Shown: piece after piece, positions 58,525 through 64,000 of the stretch
Layout: each line of letters begins with the position of its first letter
How positions within the stretch are numbered: position 1 is the first letter of the stretch
Source of the DNA: Blasia pusilla
Lineage: Eukaryota; Marchantiophyta; Marchantiopsida; Blasiales
Length of the DNA stretch: 64,000 bases
Assembly (NCBI GenBank): GCA_050084515.1
Contig: CM114271.1
Location: forward strand, 53,258,001 to 53,322,000
Direction of reading: 5' to 3'
The notes under the pieces: model-generated
Databases searched by the model: none
Told to the model about the DNA's origin: nothing
What the model saw: the letters and a program-made list of their open reading frames with translations, nothing else
Position numbers and translations under genes: made by a program

Positions 58525-59493
58525 GCTCAGCCATCCCAAGACTCAAAATCCATGTCAAAAAATTCAGGTCCATGGCCTGACCCAACACATGACGTCATGA
58601 AGCCTTAGAAATGGAAGCAATTGTTGTCACACCAGTAGCAAATCCCATCGCATGCTCTCTCTCATCAGCGTTAGGATCCATCAACTGTCGCACATGAGAA
58701 TCCCATACAAGCCCAAGACCACCTTCCCTGTAGGCATGTGACGAGGGAAAACTCACAAATGAAGGTAGTGCCATCCTAGGCTGGCCCACACAGTTCACCA
58801 CTGCCATGGGTGACCGATCAATAACCCTCACCACCTGAGAAAGTTGCCCAGTATCCAAGATACTATCCACTGTAGGGCAAGGATCCCGCTGCACTGCATC
58901 ATATGCTTGACGGAGAACCTCCCTAGGCAACAAGTTTGTCCACCACAAGCGTGGGCGATGTGCACGCATAAGCCAACTCATGTTTGCATCCAACAATACC
59001 GCAGGTCCAATCCAAGACCGCACCTCATGAACACTCGCCGTCATCCGAGTCCGAGTGTCACTCAACAATGGAACATTCTCCACAATGTAAGCTGGAGCAC
59101 GTGCCTGATGAACCTGAAGATGTCGTAACACCTGTAACATCTCCCAAAACAAACGATACCTAGGGTCGTGTAATCCCTCATCACGACCAGCACGTGTTTG
59201 ACCCTGACATGGCCATCCAGCAATCACCAAATCCACAGGACCAACCCTCTCAACGTCTTGCACCCCCAACAATGCAATGTGTGATGGCAAAGCAAGCTCG
59301 TACCCACAAATAGCTGATGGCGGCAACAACTCAGGATATCTCCGCATTAACTGACCAATATGTCGGGATGAGACTCTCTAGGCCGTCTCATCTCGCTCCA
59401 CATACACGTATCTCCGCACAAGAATACCGGCCTGCAACACTACAGCCAAACCAGTGCTAATCCCTCCAAAGAGATCTAACACACAAATGCCCT
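58525..59493 (-). pseudogene. C5 cytosine DNA methyltransferase inside gypsy pol (element 3)
   Basis: C5 methyltransferases transfer a methyl group from AdoMet to cytosine in DNA. About 323 codons hold every core motif in canonical order: I (AdoMet binding) VLDLFGGISTGLAVV, II RRYVYVERDE, IV DLVIAGWPCQGQTRAG with the catalytic Cys at 59209-59207, RYRLFWEMLQVLRHL, VI AYIVENVPLL (Glu at 59080-59078), VIII LLDANMSWLMRAHRPRLWW, IX DEREHAMGFATGVTTI and X RHVLGQAMDLNFLTWIL. Motif VIII with DA...HRxRxWxNL and the GFxxxxT motif IX resemble the DNMT3/DRM group more than DNMT1 or DNMT2. Breaks: a TAG at 59380-59378 and a TGA at 58597-58595 just before motif X, plus a frame change before motif I. It lies between protease and RT and shares RT's frame. 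Inferred role: methylating element or host DNA. Confidence 0.88.
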
Positions 59494-59940
59494 CCGGCGG
59501 ATACAATCATACAATGGATGTAGTATCCAAAGGGGATAACCCAACTGGACCAGAAGAGGAGTCCACTGTGGGGCCTCCTCTTCCTCGTGAGGTATAACAA
59601 CGTCACACCAAGCCTCCTGCACTAAGTAATCAGCCTCTTGGCGTATTGCACCGCCTGAACTCCAAAGTGGCACATCCAATGATGAGGATGCCACTGCTGC
59701 AAAACTAGGGACCTCCTCTACCTCCTCATGCATAGGAGAATCCAAAGCAGAAAGATTACCCTCCAAAAAGTCTCATGGCCAAGTGACTACTCCACTAAAA
59801 TGAGCCACAGATGCTAACACCATTGGGGAAGACCCTCTTGGTCGAGCCCCATAAATAAATCTCATAGGAACCTGGCTCATACGTCCATCCCCGGACTGCC
59901 AACCAGGTCTATAAGACTCTGTCTCAGTCGAGTAGTCCAT
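59494..59940 (-). other. Protease-methyltransferase linker of element 3
   Basis: In the gag-protease frame: YRPGWQSGDG, HFSGVVTWP, then an acidic Ser-rich stretch. The TWP block is conserved in element 2 (AITWPSDLIEGH) and element 4 (AITWPSHLIEGH), so it is an ancestral part of the fused polyprotein. Two stops lie here, after protease and after TWP. Confidence 0.65.
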
Positions 59941-60243
59941 CTAAAAACCCATCGGGTACAATATTGCTCCTGCAACTAGTACATCATACGACTCGGCTGA
60001 TGTGACCACAGCAAGTACTTCCAACCGGGAGCTATCAGTCGCATGATCTGGTCTCAACTGTACAGACAACTTCTCCTGTGTCATGAATTGAGACCTATCA
60101 TTGGCTCCCCCAAGTGATGTTTGAATCTGGAATGGGCAAGGCTCAAGCTCTGATCTCCGAATACCCAAACCAATACATGCCGCCTTTCCCAACATCAAAG
60201 ATTGGGCACCAGAGTCTAACAAGACTCTATCTGGTCTATACAC
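59941..60243 (-). pseudogene. Aspartic protease of gypsy element 3
   Basis: Retropepsin that cuts the polyprotein. The active-site block RVLLDSGAQSLMLGKAACIG has an intact Asp-Ser-Gly. Downstream blocks CPFQIQTSLGGAN and AESYDVLVAGAILYPMGF match element 1. It is in frame with gag, separated by a TAG at 60246-60244 where element 1 has ATG. Confidence 0.85.
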
Positions 60244-62330
60244 CTATCCTCTAGGATTCACCAATCGGAATATCCCACTCCGGTTGTCCAACATACATAC
60301 ACCAGGTGTAAGCCTCTCACGATCAATGGCTGGCCGGGTTGGTAAAGCATCCATCTTCGCCGTTGCTGCCTGCCAAGCAGCACTGATACTCAATGCTACA
60401 CCTGACATAGAGGGTCCCTCCACCGCAACACCCTCATCCACCTCAGTACATGTAGCAATAACACCCCCACATTCACACAATGTGGCTGCTAGCTGAAATA
60501 CAGGAGCTAAGTGAACTCCCAAAGCCATCAGCTCTGTGGCCGAAAACAATGGGGATCCCAACACTGAAGTTGCCATCCGCAATACTGCGCTGGATGCTGC
60601 ATCCATGTCTACTACATGCGATGTAGATGCCTCAGTCCCCATTGTAGGCTCAATAGGCTGCGTAGGAACCATGAATCGAGTCCTAAGCACCTCAGACAAC
60701 AAGAACGACTGGGGAAGCCTAGCCTTCCTCCCACCCTCACCCCTCTGTGGGTCCAACTCCACGGTAGCACCACGTGGCTCTGACGCTCGAGTGGATCCTC
60801 TCGTAACTGCAGTTGATGCCTCAACCTGTGCTGCACTTGCCATATAAGAGAGATCATCCCCTTCATAAGAGGTGGAAGCCCCAGCTCCCAAACTTGCTCT
60901 ATGCTGGATACCAGCCATAGTAGCCAACTTCTGCTCCAACTGCTCAATCCTGGCAGCCATAGCTGACTTTGTCGTAGTGGTAGGGGTAGCCACCGTAGGC
61001 TCTCCAACCACTGGTCCACCTCTACCACCCCTACCATCTTTACCACCTTGGCCTCTCGGAGCTACTCCACCACGGCCGTGGCCTGATCTCAACTCTGGAT
61101 GAAGATCAAAGCAATGCTCTCGAGGATGACTTGGTCCCCCACAATGATCACACTGAGTTGGGGCCGACTGAGGCCCATCCTCCAAAGTCTGTCTCCCATC
61201 CTCTTGGGGACAAAACCTCCTAACATGATCACCTCCACATGTCCAACATGACAGTCCTTGTTGCGGGGCAGCAAATGAAGGCAATGGTCTCTGTGCAAGT
61301 GTCCCTCTAGGACCTGACTGAGGTCGTGTGTACCCCCCACGACTCCCACTACTACTACCACCACCACTACTACAAGACTGTGAGGTGGACTGCTGAACAC
61401 GAGAAGTAGTAGTTCTATCCCTACTGAATGCGGATGTCACCACTCTCTCCTCCACCATGTTAAGCTCAATCTTTTCAGATAGAGCAAACACATGGGTCAA
61501 TGTGGGTGAATCACCACTCATAAGAGTATCATCATGTACCGTGTGGCGCAACTCTCTGTCCAAGATCCCATACCAAAACTGGACTGCCTGAGCCTCAGTC
61601 ACACCCTAGGTAATTGAAATCAAGCGTCGCATATGAGTGTATGCCTCACGAAGACTCTCACCAGTCTTTCGCTCAAATTCTTGAAGACTCCTCAACTTCT
61701 CTGTCTCCACTCCCTGATAGTTCTTCTTCAACCTCTTGAAGAACTCTGCAACCGGGCTGAACGATGGTGGGGCACTAGTACCTCCACTAGTACTCCCACT
61801 GGTACCTCCATGGATACCTCCACTGGTACCCCCACTCTGACTCGTACTCGTACCACTCAACGTCGGGCTGGCTGGCATAGTAGGAGCACTACTACGAATA
61901 CCACCATGGGTGACAGACACATAGCCTGGAGACCAATATTGTCTCCACGCCTCAATCTCAGCAACATGGTCCTTCCTAAACTCATGGTAATCATCCATGG
62001 GTGGTCCCTCCCAATGTTGAAACAACCCCTTCCAAGCCAAGAAGGGTGTAAACAACGTGGCGTTCCGCAACATCTGCATATCACACCACGTATCAAACTC
62101 TTTAATGAAGTCCTCCAACTCAATGGTGCCCTTTGCACCCGAGTATCTTCGTGGGCCCTTCATGGCCCCATATATCCTGTCCATGTCCCAAATCAATGGA
62201 GCTGCAACACTCGATAACGACGTAGAAGACTCGGTGTTTGGAACACCCTCGTCCTCCTCTTCATCAACAGTTGGAAGTGGAAAAGGTAGCCGATACCTCC
62301 ACTCCGTGCAAAACCACCACTTTCCGCACT
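60244..62330 (-). pseudogene. gag of gypsy element 3 (one internal stop)
   Basis: A nearly open gag of about 690 codons. N-terminal acidic stretch (TVDEEEDEGVPNTESS), a capsid-like block (GTIELEDFIKEFDTWCDM, AWKGLFQHWEGPPMDDYHEF), a Gly/Ser/Thr-rich linker, AVQFWYGILDREL, then two zinc knuckles: CWTCGGDHVRRFC (C-x2-C-x3-H-x4-C) and CDHCGGPSHPREHC (C-x2-C-x4-H-x4-C). The C-terminal third is Ala/Thr/Val-rich with no known domain. A TAG at 61608-61606 interrupts it where element 1 has a Tyr codon. The start is uncertain; ATG 62196 and upstream in-frame sequence are both possible. Confidence 0.85.
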
Positions 62331-63628
62331 ATGGTCCCCAACCAGACCACCAGACCACTCTGTGATGACCAACGCCGATGCCACACCACCACCAAATCAC
62401 CACCACTAAATAACCAAGTGACGTCGATGTCATTGTACTATACTAGCTCTACTAGCTATGGATGTAGGCAACCTAACCTATCATCACCACAAGAAGCCTC
62501 CCACGGTCTACTGGTCATCACTCCAGCCTCACTACCGGTAGCACACAGGAGTAAAACTACTCTGGAAATCAGTGTCAACCCTAACAATGGGCACGCAAGC
62601 AAGAAGCAAGGATGGAAGGGATCCAAACACAAGAAGTCCAATGACAACCCTCCAATCGTAAATGGAAATGAAGGTAACACAATCCACCAAACGTGGCGCC
62701 CCCTGAATCCACAGAACCCACCACACAATTCTAACACAATAGCTACTCTGCCACTGGTCGATGACGTGCTAGTCGCACTCGCAGCGCCTGAAAATATCAC
62801 CTGCATGGAGAGGCTACACCATACTATGCGCTAGAGGTCCATCAACCAAAAACCCGAGATGCATAAAGCGCCTAACATATCTCCGAACAACACCAAATGA
62901 GCTACACCAGTATGTACACTGGCATAGCTAAGAACTCAGCAGTTAAGCGTCTTCCAAGCAGAATAGCCCAAAGATGGGCGACCAGTTATGCAACACTCAA
63001 CTCACAAACCTGCAAAAACTGCCTCACGCCCAAGCAAGCATGCTTGCTTGCTCCTTGCTCCTTGCTTTGCCTCTCACGCCCACTCGCCCACTCGCCCCGA
63101 GCTACCACGAGTTTCCTCGAAGCCTCCAACATAAGCCACAAGCCACAAACATCCACGGCTGAGTACACAATCAGCCCTAACCAGATCCTACTGATCCACA
63201 ATCGAAGCTACCATCAATCTACTCGAGTTCTTTGAGTGAAATCTGTGAAAGATCTACGGTCATAAAACACGTATAGAATCACATACAATCGAGCCAAACC
63301 CATTCCACGATGGGAGAATCCAAGTCGAAGCTTGCGGGAACCACCATAGCCAAGAGCTCTACTCACTACCAAGGTTAACTCCCAATGCAATAGACTCAAC
63401 TCAAAGAACTAATTGTTCTTTGAGTGCACTCCACACTATATCCTCCAACCTAAGAGCGGGCCCTACTGGAAAAGTCACCCTCAAGTGAGTAACCCCCAAC
63501 CCTATGTACGAAACCGCATCTCTACCTAGACACTACGGCCCTACATAAGATATGGCCTCTACTAGCACACTATACTGTACGACATAATCCGTATGGTCAT
63601 GACAATACGCACTCGTGCCTGCAAAACA
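62331..63628. other. Region upstream of element 3 gag, no gene; 11-bp hairpin at 63399-63425
   Basis: Expected place of the leader and LTR of element 3, but no similarity to the other LTRs was found. ACTCAAAGAAC / GTTCTTTGAGT form a perfect hairpin with a 5-nt loop (63399-63409, 63415-63425). GTTCTTTGAGTG also occurs near 63229. Confidence 0.4.
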
Positions 63629-63667
63629 TCTTTGGAGGGATCAACCTAGTGTTGATCCCTCCAAAGA
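63629..63667. repeat. 17-bp perfect hairpin at a methyltransferase junction
   Basis: Arms TCTTTGGAGGGATCAAC (63629-63645) and its complement (63651-63667) around the 5-nt loop CTAGT. The right arm encodes LFGGIN of methyltransferase motif I on the minus strand, so the left arm is an inverted copy of the same motif. Confidence 0.9.
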
Positions 63668-64000
63668 GATCCAACACCCCAATGCCCTCCTTAAGGATGC
63701 GCCACACAATCAGTGTGGTGTTTAATGGTGTCATAGTAGCACTCCTGGCTACCTTGGGTTCCTCCAACCCATCACGGTCTGGTCCAAACCTCTTGCTCCA
63801 CGATGTCTGCACGTGCTCATCGGCCAGATATCAAATCTCCCCACTTGGGCCCCATAGCGGCACCTCTGCTCCACACAATAATGCGGCTACCATAACACTC
63901 CTCTCCAAAGAAATGTCAAGCGTGGGTATGTCCCCTACATAGGCATGCCCCTCAATCAAATGACTAGGCCAAGTGATGGCGCTGCTGAATGCTGCTAATG
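63651..64000 (-). pseudogene. Gypsy element 4: protease linker and methyltransferase motif I (continues beyond window)
   Basis: Minus-strand reading from the window edge: AFSSAITWPSHLIEGHAYVG (the linker seen in elements 2 and 3), LDISLERSVMVAALLCGAE, then after one stop TTLIVWRILKEGIGVLDLFG with motif I (GGINTRL). The linker and motif I are in one frame, as in the ancestral fusion. It is cut after motif I by the inverted junction at about 63648. The rest lies past base 64000. Confidence 0.75.

Larger units (their letters stand above)
57584..62330 (-). mobile_element. Ty3/gypsy element 3 (minus strand), best copy of the methyltransferase-bearing family
   Basis: Order on the minus strand: gag (62330-60244), protease (60243-59941), linker, C5 DNA methyltransferase (59493-58525), linker, RT (58285-57584). 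RNase H, integrase and the downstream LTR are lost at an inverted junction at 57583. Gag and protease share one frame; methyltransferase, linker and RT share another. A handful of stop codons are the only breaks. No LTR could be identified upstream of gag. Confidence 0.88.

Noticed and set aside
58595-59493. Possibility that the methyltransferase is a host gene into which a gypsy element jumped
   Set aside because: It shares frame and linkers with RT, and the same joins occur in other copies. A host gene hit by chance would not show this.
60244-60246. TAG between gag and protease in one frame, like a retroviral readthrough stop
   Set aside because: Element 1 has ATG at the equivalent codon and other stops are scattered through element 3, so a simple nonsense mutation is more likely than a programmed signal.

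Overview
The window looks like nuclear DNA of a green plant (streptophyte). It holds a spliced plant-type cytosolic pyruvate kinase gene, long AT-rich intergenic stretches, a Ty1/copia element primed by the usual plant TGGTATCAGAGC site, GA/CT microsatellites, a MULE-type transposase gene with a SWIM finger, and several degenerate Ty3/gypsy elements. The species cannot be read from the sequence. The pyruvate kinase wording and the DNMT-bearing gypsy family lean towards a seedless plant or a relative of the charophyte algae, but that is only a guess.

Layout. 1-3.85 kb: the last seven coding exons of pyruvate kinase (+). 4-12.5 kb: AT-rich intergenic DNA with a perfect hairpin and five copies of a GC-richer repeat family whose ends look like inverted repeats (a sixth copy lies at 45.8 kb). 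12.5-26.2 kb: a nested gypsy complex. A plus-strand element (LTR, gag, protease, then only a trace of the methyltransferase) is interrupted by a copia solo LTR and by a minus-strand element (LTR, gag, methyltransferase, RT, RNase H, integrase, PHD finger, LTR). 26.2-31.5 kb: intergenic DNA with a 0.4 kb direct duplication. 31.5-40.4 kb: three minus-strand genes: an unrecognised 208-residue protein, a multi-exon MULE/SWIM transposase-like gene, and a zinc-finger protein broken by frameshifts. 40.8-46.4 kb: unresolved sequence, a 103-bp GA run and Helitron-like motifs. 46.55-51.88 kb: a full-length but decayed copia element. 52.3-57.6 kb: a scrambled zone of LTR, RT and methyltransferase fragments in both orientations. 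57.6-62.3 kb: the best-preserved copy of the gypsy family (minus strand). 63.65 kb to the end: the start of another copy.

Main result. The gypsy family carries a C5 cytosine DNA methyltransferase inside pol, between protease and reverse transcriptase. In the best copy, motifs I, II, IV, VI, VIII, IX and X are all visible in canonical order and share one reading frame with RT. The same placement recurs in separately decayed copies on both strands. The one copy that keeps its integrase end also carries a PHD finger after the integrase C-terminal module. The family therefore appears to pair a DNA-methylation writer with a chromatin reader. All copies here carry stop codons or deletions, so the system is seen as fossils. 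Retrotransposon-captured methyltransferases have been described in dinoflagellates and charophyte algae; whether this family, and the PHD pairing in particular, is already known needs a database search.
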